Origin: Kribbella albertanoniae
GTDB taxonomy: Bacteria; Actinomycetota; Actinomycetes; Propionibacteriales; Kribbellaceae
Length of the DNA stretch: 50,142 nt
Direction of reading: 5' to 3'
Assembly (NCBI RefSeq): GCF_004348455.1
Contig: NZ_SMKA01000027.1
Location: 1-50,142, forward strand
Made by a program: the position numbers and the translations under genes
The notes under the pieces: generated by a model
Seen by the model: the letters and a program-made list of their open reading frames with translations, nothing else
The model's database searches: none
Told to the model about the DNA's origin: nothing
Shown: positions 8,459-16,001 of the stretch, piece by piece
Numbering within the stretch: the stretch's first letter is position 1
How the letters are laid out: each line of letters opens with the position of its first letter

Positions 8459-8471
8459 TACGCTGAGGAGA
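8459..8471 (+). promoter_or_regulatory. -10 element for a leaderless leader ORF
   Basis: TACGCT (8459-8464) is a good match to the actinobacterial -10 consensus TANNNT. It puts the transcript start on the ATG at 8471. No convincing -35 is seen at 17-19 bp. The purine run GAGGAG between them could alternatively be a too-close ribosome site. Confidence 0.45.
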
Positions 8472-8524
8472 TGGACGAAGACGCCCAACGCCCGCCCTCT
8501 CGACATACGACGAGAGGGCTTTAG
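8471..8524 (+). CDS. 17-aa leader peptide upstream of the CorC-type gene
   Basis: A short ORF reading MDEDAQRPPSRHTTRGL ends 12 nt before the CorC start codon. It begins with three acidic residues in four and contains a Pro-Pro pair. Acidic and proline-rich nascent chains are known to destabilise or stall ribosomes, and the enteric Mg-transporter leader mgtL uses this to sense low magnesium. The last 11 codons overlap the hairpin at 8494-8519, so ribosome progress would decide whether the hairpin forms. The -10 hexamer is spaced for a leaderless start at this ATG. That the ORF is translated is inference; spacing, content and hairpin overlap all fit a regulatory leader. Confidence 0.5.
   Translation: MDEDAQRPPSRHTTRGL
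8494..8519 (+). promoter_or_regulatory. Attenuator-like hairpin before the CorC-type gene
   Basis: GCCCTCTCG (8494-8502) and CGAGAGGGC (8511-8519) form a perfect 9-bp GC-rich stem with an 8-nt loop, followed at once by TTT and the leader stop codon. The short T run makes it a weak terminator. The SD-like AGGA (8523-8526) of the CorC gene abuts the stem, so translational control is also possible. Confidence 0.6.
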
Positions 8525-8536
8525 GACCTCCCTGCC

Positions 8537-9865
8537 ATGAACGAAACAGTTCTCAATATCGTCCTGATCCTGGTTTTCGTGCTGATCGGCGGGGTGTTCG
8601 CCGCCGCCGAGATGGCGCTCGTCTCCCTGCGCGAGTCGCAGGTGAAGGCCCTCGCCCACCGCGGTAAGCGGGGCGAGACGGTGGCCCGGGTGGCCGCCAA
8701 CCCGAACCGGTTCCTCTCCGCCGTGCAGATCGGCGTGACCCTGATGGGCTTCCTGTCCGCCGCCTTCGGTGGCGCGACACTGGCCGACGCCCTCGCCCCG
8801 CACCTGCAGGACCTCGGCCTGCCCGAGGGCGTGGCCGCGACGGTCGCGCTGGTCCTGATCACGGTGCTGATCTCCTACGTCTCGATCGTGATCGGGGAGC
8901 TCGCGGCCAAGCGGCTCGCGCTGCAGCGGGCCGAGACGTTCGCGCTCGGCCTGGCCCCGCTGGTGGACCGGATCGCCTCCGGCGCCCGCCCGGTGATCTG
9001 GCTGCTCTCGAAGTCCACCGACCTCGTGGTCCGCGCCCTCGGCGGTGACCCGAACGCGAACCGCGAGGTGATGTCCGACGAGGAGCTGCGCGATGTGATC
9101 TCCGCGCACGAGTCGCTCGGTGAGGAGGAGCGGCGGATCGTCGACGACGTGTTCGAGGCCGGCAGCCGGCAGTTGCGCGAGCTGATGCTGCCCCGGACCG
9201 AGGTCGACTTCGTGGACGCGGAGATGCCGGCGTACAAGGCGGTCAAGTTCGCCTCCGACCGGCCGCACTCGCGCTACCCGGTGATGAACGGATCGGCCGA
9301 CGACATCGTCGGCTTCGTGCATGTGCGGGACCTCTTCGATCCCGCGGTGGCGTCGCGCTCGGTGCGGGTCGGCGATCTGGCCCGCGAGGTGCTGATGCTG
9401 CCGGACACCGCCAAGCTGCTGCCGACGCTGACCGAGATGCGCCGCCGCAGCACTCACCTTGCGATCGTCCTCGACGAGTACGGCGGTACGGCGGGGATCG
9501 TCACGCTCGAGGACCTCGTCGAGGAGCTGATCGGCGATATCAAGGACGAGTACGACGAGGAGTCCACCGAGACCACGCGGTTCCGCAGCGGGGACATGGA
9601 GGTCGACGGTCTACTGAACCTGGACGACTTCGCCGACGAGACCGGTCTCGAGCTGCCCGACGGCCCGTACGAGACGGTCGGTGGGTTCCTCGCCGCCCAG
9701 CTCGGCAAGGTGCCCGCGGTCGGTGAGGAGGCCCAGGTCGACCATCACACGCTGACCGTCACCGAGATGGACGGCCGCCGGGTCGCCCGGGTCCGCGTGC
9801 ACCGGGTCAGGCCGGCAGGGGAGCAGCCGGTTCCGGACGAGGCTCCAGCACCCGTCGGCGACTGA
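8537..9865 (+). CDS. CNNM/CorC (HlyC) family ion transporter
   Basis: 442 aa. The N-terminal DUF21 (CNNM) membrane domain (about 1-195) has hydrophobic segments starting at residues 4, 57, 95 and 130. It is followed by a CBS pair (about 205-335, with PRTEVDFVDA and the second CBS ending EYGGTAGIVTLEDLVEELIGDI) and a C-terminal CorC_HlyC transporter-associated domain (about 350-430). Members transport divalent cations, chiefly Mg2+ efflux or Mg2+/Co2+ homeostasis, and the CBS pair senses Mg-ATP. ATG start at 8537 with AGGA 10 nt upstream. Leader ORF and hairpin upstream suggest regulated expression. It is convergent with the MFS gene, with a 59-bp overlap of the coding 3' ends. Confidence 0.9.
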   Translation: MNETVLNIVLILVFVLIGGVFAAAEMALVSLRESQVKALAHRGKRGETVARVAANPNRFLSAVQIGVTLMGFLSAAFGGATLADALAPHLQDLGLPEGVAATVALVLITVLISYVSIVIGELAAKRLALQRAETFALGLAPLVDRIASGARPVIWLLSKSTDLVVRALGGDPNANREVMSDEELRDVISAHESLGEEERRIVDDVFEAGSRQLRELMLPRTEVDFVDAEMPAYKAVKFASDRPHSRYPVMNGSADDIVGFVHVRDLFDPAVASRSVRVGDLAREVLMLPDTAKLLPTLTEMRRRSTHLAIVLDEYGGTAGIVTLEDLVEELIGDIKDEYDEESTETTRFRSGDMEVDGLLNLDDFADETGLELPDGPYETVGGFLAAQLGKVPAVGEEAQVDHHTLTVTEMDGRRVARVRVHRVRPAGEQPVPDEAPAPVGD

Positions 9866-11069
9866 GGATCACGACGCCACCTACGACGTACCCGAGACCC
9901 TGGAAGACCAGGAGCGGGATGATGCCGACGACCTCGCCGAGTAGGCCGGCGGCGGCGATACCGAGCAGGACGGTGACGCCTTCGGCGGCCATGATGGCGC
10001 CGAAGATACGGCCGCGGGTGCCGTCGGTGGTCAGGCATTGCAGGGTGGTCATCATGCCGGCGACTGCGAAGGCGCCGGGCAGGCCGACGGCGATCATGCA
10101 GACGAAGGCCGGGATCAGGCTGTCGGAGAAGAGCGGATAGCAGAACAGGGTGAGGTCGATCAGGCCGAACGCCAGTGCGCCCACTCCCCACATGGTTGCC
10201 GCGGGCAACCGTGAGCCGACGGCCGCGGCGACCAGGCCGCCGACGATCCCGCCGATCGCCTGTGACGACACGATCAGGCCGTAGGCCTTGCCGTCACCGC
10301 CGAGTTCGGTGGAGACGAACGGCGCGAACAGGGTGCTCATCACCCCTTCGCCGAGCCCGGTCACCAGGCAGCACACGAACAGCAGCCGCATCCCCGAGCC
10401 GCTGACGCACAGCTTCAAGCCCTCGGTCCACTCCGCCTTCAGCCGTCGAATCGCGCCACCGGCGGCCTCGGTGATCGCGCGGATCCGCTCGGTCCGATGC
10501 CGTACGGCGGAGAGTAGGGCGACTGCGAGCAGGAACGTGGCCGCGTCGACAATCGCCAGCAGGGTCAGGCCGCCGGCCGCAGTCAGGACGCCACCGATCG
10601 CGGCGCCGATCAGCCGGGAGAGGTCGCGGATCTGGCTGTTCAACGCGTTCGCCGTGACGAGTTGTTTCGAGTCCACGAGAACCGGGATCAACGACTGCTC
10701 GGCCGGCTGGAAGAACTGCTGCAAACACGCTTGGGCGAGGACGACGCCGTACACGATCCAGATGGTGCCGGTGCCGCGAACTGCGAGCAGGGGAAGGAGA
10801 ACGGCCGCGTTCAGGAGGTTCGCCACGTTCATCGTCTTGCGCTGATCCCAGCGGTCGACGAAGACCCCGGCGAGCGATCCGAGCAGGACAGTCGGGGCGA
10901 ACGAGGCCAGCAGGAGACCACCGGAGGCCAGTGTCGATCCGGTCATCACGTAGATCTGGAAGGCGAGGCCGGTGCGGAGCAGCCAGTCGCCGGTGAGAGA
11001 GATCAGGCCGGCGCTGAGCACCAACCGGTAGTCGCGCTGCCGGGCCAGGACGCCCCACAGGTCCTTCAT
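9807..11069 (-). CDS. MFS transporter (efflux type)
   Basis: 420 aa with about 12 predicted membrane segments. The N-terminus MKDLWGVLARQRDYRLVLS is typical of MFS permeases of the enterobactin-exporter-like/MFS_3 group, and the loop 2-3 motif RWDQRKTMN (motif A region) follows helix 2. It likely exports a drug or metabolite; the substrate is unknown. The ATG at 11069 overlaps the stop of the upstream ArsR-like gene (ATGA), so the two form one operon with the regulator first. A longer frame to 11300 is only read-through of the regulator gene. Its 3' end runs 59 bp into the convergent CorC gene. Confidence 0.88.
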   Translation of the reverse strand: MKDLWGVLARQRDYRLVLSAGLISLTGDWLLRTGLAFQIYVMTGSTLASGGLLLASFAPTVLLGSLAGVFVDRWDQRKTMNVANLLNAAVLLPLLAVRGTGTIWIVYGVVLAQACLQQFFQPAEQSLIPVLVDSKQLVTANALNSQIRDLSRLIGAAIGGVLTAAGGLTLLAIVDAATFLLAVALLSAVRHRTERIRAITEAAGGAIRRLKAEWTEGLKLCVSGSGMRLLFVCCLVTGLGEGVMSTLFAPFVSTELGGDGKAYGLIVSSQAIGGIVGGLVAAAVGSRLPAATMWGVGALAFGLIDLTLFCYPLFSDSLIPAFVCMIAVGLPGAFAVAGMMTTLQCLTTDGTRGRIFGAIMAAEGVTVLLGIAAAGLLGEVVGIIPLLVFQGLGYVVGGVVILSRRRVLEPRPEPAAPLPA

Positions 11070-11653
11070 GCCGGCTCCTCGGGGTGCACGGTGACGATCT
11101 GGGTGATGGAGACGTATCGGCTGCCGACCGGGCGGGTCGACTCGTCGTCGATCGGGCGCTCCTCGACGTACCGCCCGATGAGGCTCTCGACCTGCTGGAC
11201 AAGCTCGGCCAGTTCGGCGCCGGTCAGGTAGATCCCGGTGCGGCCGATCCCGGCGTGATCGCGCCAGATCGGCTCCTCGTCCTGACGTTGCTGCTGCCAC
11301 TCAGCCAGTGACTCCAAGGCCCGCTCAGCGAGCAACTGCTCCAGTACGTCGGCCGCCGCCGCGCCCTCGGGGGTTCGGGCCGCATCCCGCCACGACTGCG
11401 ACGTCGACACCAACCGCCACGGCCGCTCCCGGTTGTCCTTCCCCGGTGCCGGCTCGACGAAGTCGTACTTCGCCAACTGCCTCAAGTGATGCGAAGCCAG
11501 CGCCTGACTGATCCCCAGCCGCCGCGCCGCATCAGCCGCCGTCATCGGCCCTTCCCGCCCCAGCAGGTTCTGCAGATCCAGCCGCACCGGATGCGCCATC
11601 GCCCGGATCGCCAACGGATCATCCAGCAACCGGGTCCGCTTCTCCAAAGACAT
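11066..11653 (-). CDS. ArsR-like winged-helix transcriptional regulator
   Basis: 195 aa. The N-terminal winged helix (about 8-85) begins DDPLAIRAMAHPVRLDLQNLL and has the recognition region ARRLGISQALASHHLRQL, typical of the ArsR/HTH_20 class in which the regulator controls a co-transcribed efflux pump. The C-terminal half is charged and helical, possibly a dimerisation or effector domain. The ArsR metal-site ELCVCDL motif is absent, so it is not a classical metal sensor. Start at ATG 11653, with no ribosome site but a perfectly placed promoter. Co-transcribed with the MFS gene by a 4-bp overlap. Confidence 0.85.
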   Translation of the reverse strand: MSLEKRTRLLDDPLAIRAMAHPVRLDLQNLLGREGPMTAADAARRLGISQALASHHLRQLAKYDFVEPAPGKDNRERPWRLVSTSQSWRDAARTPEGAAAADVLEQLLAERALESLAEWQQQRQDEEPIWRDHAGIGRTGIYLTGAELAELVQQVESLIGRYVEERPIDDESTRPVGSRYVSITQIVTVHPEEPA

Positions 11654-11703
11654 GCTTGGAATATCCGCCGTACCGATCCCAATGTCAAGCCATTGCTTGG
11701 ATT
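11653..11703 (-). promoter_or_regulatory. Leaderless promoter with a repeated operator candidate
   Basis: Reading leftward, TTGACA (11688-11683), a 17-bp spacer and GATATT (11665-11660) put the transcript start on the ATG at 11653. TGCTTGGAAT (11653-11662) and TGCTTGGATT (11694-11703) are direct repeats 41 bp apart, one over the -10 and one just upstream of the -35. Binding by the encoded ArsR-like protein is a natural inference. Confidence 0.6.
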
Positions 11704-11742
11704 CCACCTCGAGCACCGCCCAACCGTCGTACGAGCGGGCAA

Positions 11743-11912
11743 GTGGTTGATGGGTGCTCAAGGTGCTGCCTGCCCGCGACCTTGAGCACGGTTCGGTCGC
11801 CCGTGCGTGCGGATCGTGGTTGGTGGGTGCTCAAGGTGGTGCTGGTACGACGTTGGGCGCGGTTCAGTCGTCGTGCGGGCCGAGGAGTGGTTGAGGGGTG
11901 CTCAAGGTGGGG
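11743..11912. repeat. Imperfect tandem repeat, about 72 bp unit, 2.3 copies
   Basis: Units start at 11743, 11816 and 11887 with GTGGTTG(A/G)(T/G)GGG followed by GTGCTCAAGGTG. The second part of units 1 and 2 shares a gcgCGGTTC(A/G)GTCG-like block. The third unit breaks off at the stop codon of the hydrolase gene (11913). In unit 1, GTGCTCAAGGT (11754-11764) pairs perfectly with ACCTTGAGCAC (11779-11789), an 11-bp hairpin that may end transcription. Confidence 0.65.
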
Positions 11913-12446
11913 TTAGCCGGTGTGGTCTCGGATCCACTCGAGGGCGGGCTCGGCGCGGGTGAGGATCGAGGTGTGGTCGAGCGCGGGGTGTAGGTCGAGG
12001 GTGGGTAGCGAGAGGCGGGTGGCTAGCCAGTGGCTGTTGGTGGGTGGGGAGACGCGGTCGGCCAGGCCGTGGGTGAGGAGGACCGGGGCGTCGATCGCGG
12101 TGAGGATGAACTCGGCGGGGAGGGTGCTGGCGAAGGTGACTACGGCCTCGACGCGGTCGCCGACGAGGGCGGCAGTGCGGAGGGCTAGGGCGCCACCTTC
12201 GGCGTGGCCCATCAGGGCGAAGCCGTCGACACCGGCCGCGTCGACGACCGCGGCGAGATCGGCGGCGGTGGTGGTGGACAAGAGGTCGCAGGAGATCCAG
12301 CGGATCCCGAGCCACTCGCCGGCCTCGTACAGCCCGTCGATCGGGACACCCAGCGTCACGACGGCGAGCCGGCCGTCGTCACAGGGCGCGCTGTCGTACA
12401 CGTGCAGCGCGCGCCCGTTCGTCAGCCGCAGGTCGGTCTCGAACAT
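11913..12446 (-). CDS. Small alpha/beta-hydrolase-fold protein
   Basis: 177 aa, shorter than most alpha/beta hydrolases (about 250-300). The centre VDGFALMGHAEGGALAL is a nucleophile elbow in which the usual Ser of G-x-S-x-G is Glu (GHAEG), so classical serine hydrolase chemistry is doubtful. A C-terminal PVLLTHGLADRVSP segment contains the usual acid region, and the His could come from ALDHTSIL. I place the start at ATG 12446 (MFETDLRLTNGR). The frame extends further upstream but loses coding character. Either a non-canonical or an inactive hydrolase; the substrate is unknown. Confidence 0.7.
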   Translation of the reverse strand: MFETDLRLTNGRALHVYDSAPCDDGRLAVVTLGVPIDGLYEAGEWLGIRWISCDLLSTTTAADLAAVVDAAGVDGFALMGHAEGGALALRTAALVGDRVEAVVTFASTLPAEFILTAIDAPVLLTHGLADRVSPPTNSHWLATRLSLPTLDLHPALDHTSILTRAEPALEWIRDHTG

Positions 12447-12525
12447 GTCACTCACACTAAGAAGAGGAATCCGCCCAGGTGAGCGATACATCCGAAGCCG
12501 ACCCTTTCGGCCGGACAGTTCGTCC

Positions 12526-13563
12526 CTAACTGACCAAGCGGGTGTGGTTCGCCTCGTTCGCGAGGGCGGGGTCGAGGACGCCGAGGGCGAGCCAGGTGGC
12601 GCCGCTGACACCGTCACGGGCAGTGAGGATCTCTCCGGAAAACTGCTCGTGAAAGGTCTCCCGGAGGAGGCGACCGACCGGAGATTGTTCACCGGCGACA
12701 CTGCCCGCGAGGATCAACGGGGTCGTGTCCTTCGTTGTCCTGATCCGGCCGACCGTCTCAATGAGCAGGTCGGCTGCGCGTTTCACCAAGGCGTGGGCGG
12801 TCTTGTCGCCTTGCTCGTACGTCGAGACCACCGTGCGGGCCAACTCGGCCATCAGCACGGGTGGACGGTTGTTCACCACCCGAATCACGTCGTTACGCAC
12901 GATTTCGTACCCGTCACGCTGCGCAAAAATCGCCGAATCGTGGCCCGGCAGCAATTCCTGCAGGACTGATTCGCCGAGCAGGCCGAGCGGCTCCTCCAGA
13001 TCGAAGGCGAGCAGCACACTGCGGACGGCTTCGCGGCCGAGCCAGAAGCCGGATCCCTCGTCGCCGAGCAGCCAGCCGTGCCCGCCCGCAGTCCGGACCA
13101 GTCGGTGGTCCTGGACCAGCCCGGCATTGCTTCCGGTGCCCGAAATCAGCACGTGTCCGTCCGGTTCCGGCGTACCGGAGGCGAAAGCGACCTCCAGATC
13201 ACCGATGAACTGGGCCTCGGTGGCCAGCCCGGCACCGGACCAGGCCGCGTCGAACTGCGCCTTCACCTCCGGTACGGCGAGGGCCGAGCCGCCCGCCGCC
13301 CCGATCACGGCGGCCTCGACGCGGGCCGGATCGAGGCCGGTCAGCGCGGTGTGAAGAGCCTGTCCGAAGTTGGCCGCGGCCGTCGTCGGGTGGCTGGTGG
13401 GGTTTCCGCCGGCAGCGGCCCCTCGGCCGACTACGTTGCCCTCAGAGTCGGCGATCACGATCCGGGTCGAGGTGCCACCGAGGTCACCACCCAGGACCAG
13501 TGTCGAGGCTGGCATCAAGACCACTGAGTCCGCAGGTTCCGGCAGCGGGCGTTCTACCGACAT
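12526..13563 (-). CDS. N-acetylglucosamine kinase of the BadF/BadG family
   Basis: 345 aa. An actin-like ATPase fold: the phosphate-1 motif VLGGDLGGTSTRI is at about residue 21, the phosphate-2 region HVLISGTGSNAGL near 135, and the adenosine region LILAGSVAG near 285. The family includes eukaryotic-type GlcNAc kinases, and the predicted reaction is GlcNAc to GlcNAc-6-phosphate with ATP. It diverges from the SIS gene and NgcEFG-type transporter genes, which fits amino-sugar intake. The start at ATG 13563 (MSVERPLP) has GGAG 8 nt upstream; an internal ATG at 13515 is the alternative. Confidence 0.8.
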   Translation of the reverse strand: MSVERPLPEPADSVVLMPASTLVLGGDLGGTSTRIVIADSEGNVVGRGAAAGGNPTSHPTTAAANFGQALHTALTGLDPARVEAAVIGAAGGSALAVPEVKAQFDAAWSGAGLATEAQFIGDLEVAFASGTPEPDGHVLISGTGSNAGLVQDHRLVRTAGGHGWLLGDEGSGFWLGREAVRSVLLAFDLEEPLGLLGESVLQELLPGHDSAIFAQRDGYEIVRNDVIRVVNNRPPVLMAELARTVVSTYEQGDKTAHALVKRAADLLIETVGRIRTTKDTTPLILAGSVAGEQSPVGRLLRETFHEQFSGEILTARDGVSGATWLALGVLDPALANEANHTRLVS

Positions 13564-13597
13564 ACGCAATGCTCCAAACTGCTCGAAAGAGGCCTTA

Positions 13598-13714
13598 ATG
13601 AACATTCATGGACAAGGTCACACAACGGTCCCGATCTGGGGGACGTAGCGGGATGAGCCTTGACTTTAGCTGCCACTTGAGAAAAGTTCTGTCCAGCAAA
13701 GCGCAAACTTGCGC
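13598..13714. promoter_or_regulatory. Divergent control region with two palindromes
   Basis: Between the kinase and SIS genes lie two perfect palindromes, ATGAA-CA-TTCAT (13598-13609) and GCGCAA-AC-TTGCGC (13701-13714). A TTGACT hexamer at 13660-13665 could be a -35, but no good -10 follows at 17-18 bp. The palindromes are operator candidates for a sugar-responsive repressor. No matching regulator gene is adjacent. Confidence 0.45.
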
Positions 13715-13770
13715 ACTTGTCGGCATCGAGAGTGTCGCGATGAACAGATTGTTGAGGGGTGGGGCCGAGT

Positions 13771-14559
13771 ATGGCCAGCAGTGACCAGGGCGGACCGGGG
13801 GAGAACACCGCAGTGAGCGCGCAGAGTTTTGTTCACGCGCTGACGCCGATCCTCGCCGCCGTGACCGAGCAGATCGACGGCCCGATCCAGCAGGCGGCCG
13901 AACTGTTCGTCACCTCGCTGCGCGCGAACGGCGTCATCCAGGCCTTCGGCTCCGGTCACTCCGAGGCGCTCGCGATGGAGATCGCCGGCCGCGCCGGCGG
14001 ACTGATCGCCACCAACCGGATCGCGCTGCGGGACCTCGTCCTGCTCGGCGGCGAGCCGGCCGAGCTGCTGCGCAGCGCCGAGCTGGAGCGCGACCCGTCG
14101 TACAGCCGCAAGCTCTACGAACTCTCGGCGGCCCGTGAGGGCGACCTCTTCGTCATCGCGTCGAACTCCGGGGTGAACGGCTCGATCGTCGAGCTCGCCA
14201 GCGTGGTCAAGGAACAAGGCCACCCGCTGATCGCGATCACCTCGTTGCAGCACACCGCCGGGGTGGATTCGCGCCACCCGTCCGGTAAGAAACTCATCGA
14301 TTTCGCGGATGTCGTCCTCGACAACCATGCGCCGTACGGCGACTCCGTGCTGGACCTGCCCGGGGGTGGCAAGGTCTGTGCCGTGTCGTCCATCACGGCT
14401 GCGCTGATCGCGCAAATGCTGGTCGCAGAAGTTCTGCGCCGGCTCACCGAGGCAGGCGAGACCGCTCCGGTCTACCTGTCGGCCAACATCCCGGGCGGCG
14501 ACGAGCACAACAGCGCCCTCGAAGCACAGTACGCCGGCCGGATCCGGCGTACTGCCTGA
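13771..14559 (+). CDS. SIS-domain phosphosugar protein (UPF0309 type)
   Basis: 262 aa. A single sugar-isomerase (SIS) domain spans most of the protein: the phosphosugar loop FGSGHSEALAMEIAGRAGG (about 55-75) and the second loop FVIASNSGVNGS (about 127-138). Full-length relatives are often labelled UPF0309. One streptomycete member was reported to act on GlcNAc-6-phosphate, which would suit the kinase next door, but I cannot confirm orthology. I give the ATG at 13771. A GTG at 13813 has a better ribosome site (GGGGGAG, 9 nt spacing) and may be the true start. The transporter genes follow after 23 bp. Confidence 0.8.
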   Translation: MASSDQGGPGENTAVSAQSFVHALTPILAAVTEQIDGPIQQAAELFVTSLRANGVIQAFGSGHSEALAMEIAGRAGGLIATNRIALRDLVLLGGEPAELLRSAELERDPSYSRKLYELSAAREGDLFVIASNSGVNGSIVELASVVKEQGHPLIAITSLQHTAGVDSRHPSGKKLIDFADVVLDNHAPYGDSVLDLPGGGKVCAVSSITAALIAQMLVAEVLRRLTEAGETAPVYLSANIPGGDEHNSALEAQYAGRIRRTA

Positions 14560-14582
14560 AACACTCTCGGAAGGCGGGACCC

Positions 14583-16001
14583 ATGACCACTCCCAACCCC
14601 CTGTCGCGGCGGCTGTTCCTGCAGCGCGCGGCGGTCGGCACGCTGCTGGCCACCGGCGGCAGCACGCTGCTGGCGGCCTGCGCCGGCAGTGGCAGCAACG
14701 ACAACGGTTCCAACACCGGTGGCGGCACGAAGTCCGCGGACAACCCGTTCGGTATGGCGGACAAGGCCACCGTCGAGGCCATCATCTTCAACGGTGGCTA
14801 CGGGTACGACTACGTGACGTTCGCGGCGGACATCGCGCAGAAGAAGCACGCGGGCTCGACCTTCAAGGTTTCGCCGTCCACCCAGATCGCCCAGCAGCTG
14901 CAGCCGCGTTTCGTCGGTGGCAACCCGCCGGACCTGATCGACAACTCCGGCGCGAACCAGATCGGCTTCAACACGATCCTGGACCAGCTCGCACCGCTGG
15001 ACGACGTCTTCGAAGCCAACAACTACGAGGGCACGAAGATCGCCGACACGCTGTACCCGGGCGCCAAGATCCCGGGCACGTTCGACGGCAAGTTCATCGC
15101 GATGAACTACGTGCTCACGCTGTACGGCCTGTGGTACTCCGACAGCCTGTTCAAGGAGAACGGCTGGGAGCCGCCGAAGACCTACGACGCGCTGCTCGAC
15201 CTCGGCGCCAAGGCCAAGGCCAAGGGCAAGTACCTGTTCGTCTGGGGCAAGGAAGCCGCCACCTACTACCACACGATGGCCGTCGACGGCGCCATCAAGG
15301 AGGGTGGCGACGAGGTCCGGCTGGGGCTGGAGAACCTCAAGGAGAACGTCTGGTCGATGCCGCAGTTCCAGGGCATCTTCAAGGCCCTCGAGACCATGGT
15401 CAAGAACGGGTACTTCGTCCCCGGTGGCGCCGGCACCCAGTTCACCGCCGCGCAGGCGAAGTGGAGCAACGACCAGCAGGCCATCCTCTACCCCTCGGGT
15501 TCGTGGATCGAGAACGAGATGAAGAAGGCCACCAAGGCCGGCTTCAACATGAAGGGCATCCCGGAGCCGACGCTCACCGACGCCCCGAAGCTGCCGTACG
15601 AGTCGCTGCGGAGCGCGGCCGGTGAGCCGTTCATCGTCCCGGCCAAGGGCAAGAACCTTGCCGGCGGCAAGGAACTGCTGCGGGCGATGCTGTCCAAGGA
15701 GGCGGCGACCAACTTCGCCAAGACCCGGCTGGCGCCGACGATCGTCAAGGGCCTGGTGCCCGCGGACGGCTTCGGTTCGACCGCACTGCAGTCGCAGAGC
15801 GCGATGCTGGATGCCGCCGGCACCAACATCTTCGACTACCAGGTGTTCGGCCTGTACGGCATGAACACCGACCAGCTCGTCGTCTGGAACTCGTTCCTGT
15901 CCGGTCAGATCGACGCGGCGGGCCTGACCAAGGGCCTGCAGCAGATCACGGACAAGGTGCGCAACGACAGCTCCGTCAAGAAGATCCCGGTCACCAAGTG
16001 A
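14583..16001 (+). CDS. ngcE: NgcE-like N-acetylglucosamine/chitobiose-binding lipoprotein
   Basis: 472 aa. The N-terminus has a twin-arginine pair (SRRLFLQRAA) and a lipobox LLAAC at residues 29-33, so it is probably exported by Tat and lipidated. The rest is a family-1 extracellular solute-binding fold. Segments such as FIAMNYVLTLYGLWYSDSLF and the C-terminal QVFGLYGMN resemble NgcE, the binding component for GlcNAc and N,N'-diacetylchitobiose in streptomycetes. It delivers sugar to the two permeases that follow. The stop overlaps the next start (GTGA). The substrate is inferred from family resemblance and from the adjacent kinase. Confidence 0.85.
   Translation: MTTPNPLSRRLFLQRAAVGTLLATGGSTLLAACAGSGSNDNGSNTGGGTKSADNPFGMADKATVEAIIFNGGYGYDYVTFAADIAQKKHAGSTFKVSPSTQIAQQLQPRFVGGNPPDLIDNSGANQIGFNTILDQLAPLDDVFEANNYEGTKIADTLYPGAKIPGTFDGKFIAMNYVLTLYGLWYSDSLFKENGWEPPKTYDALLDLGAKAKAKGKYLFVWGKEAATYYHTMAVDGAIKEGGDEVRLGLENLKENVWSMPQFQGIFKALETMVKNGYFVPGGAGTQFTAAQAKWSNDQQAILYPSGSWIENEMKKATKAGFNMKGIPEPTLTDAPKLPYESLRSAAGEPFIVPAKGKNLAGGKELLRAMLSKEAATNFAKTRLAPTIVKGLVPADGFGSTALQSQSAMLDAAGTNIFDYQVFGLYGMNTDQLVVWNSFLSGQIDAAGLTKGLQQITDKVRNDSSVKKIPVTK

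Noticed and set aside
8459..8536. A yybP-ykoY or M-box type metal riboswitch before the CorC-type gene
   Set aside because: The leader is under 80 nt, with a single simple stem; both riboswitch classes are much longer and have conserved loops that are not seen.
9807..11300. MFS protein starting at 11300
   Set aside because: The first 77 residues are an out-of-frame reading of the ArsR-like gene. The ATG at 11069 overlaps the regulator stop as ATGA.
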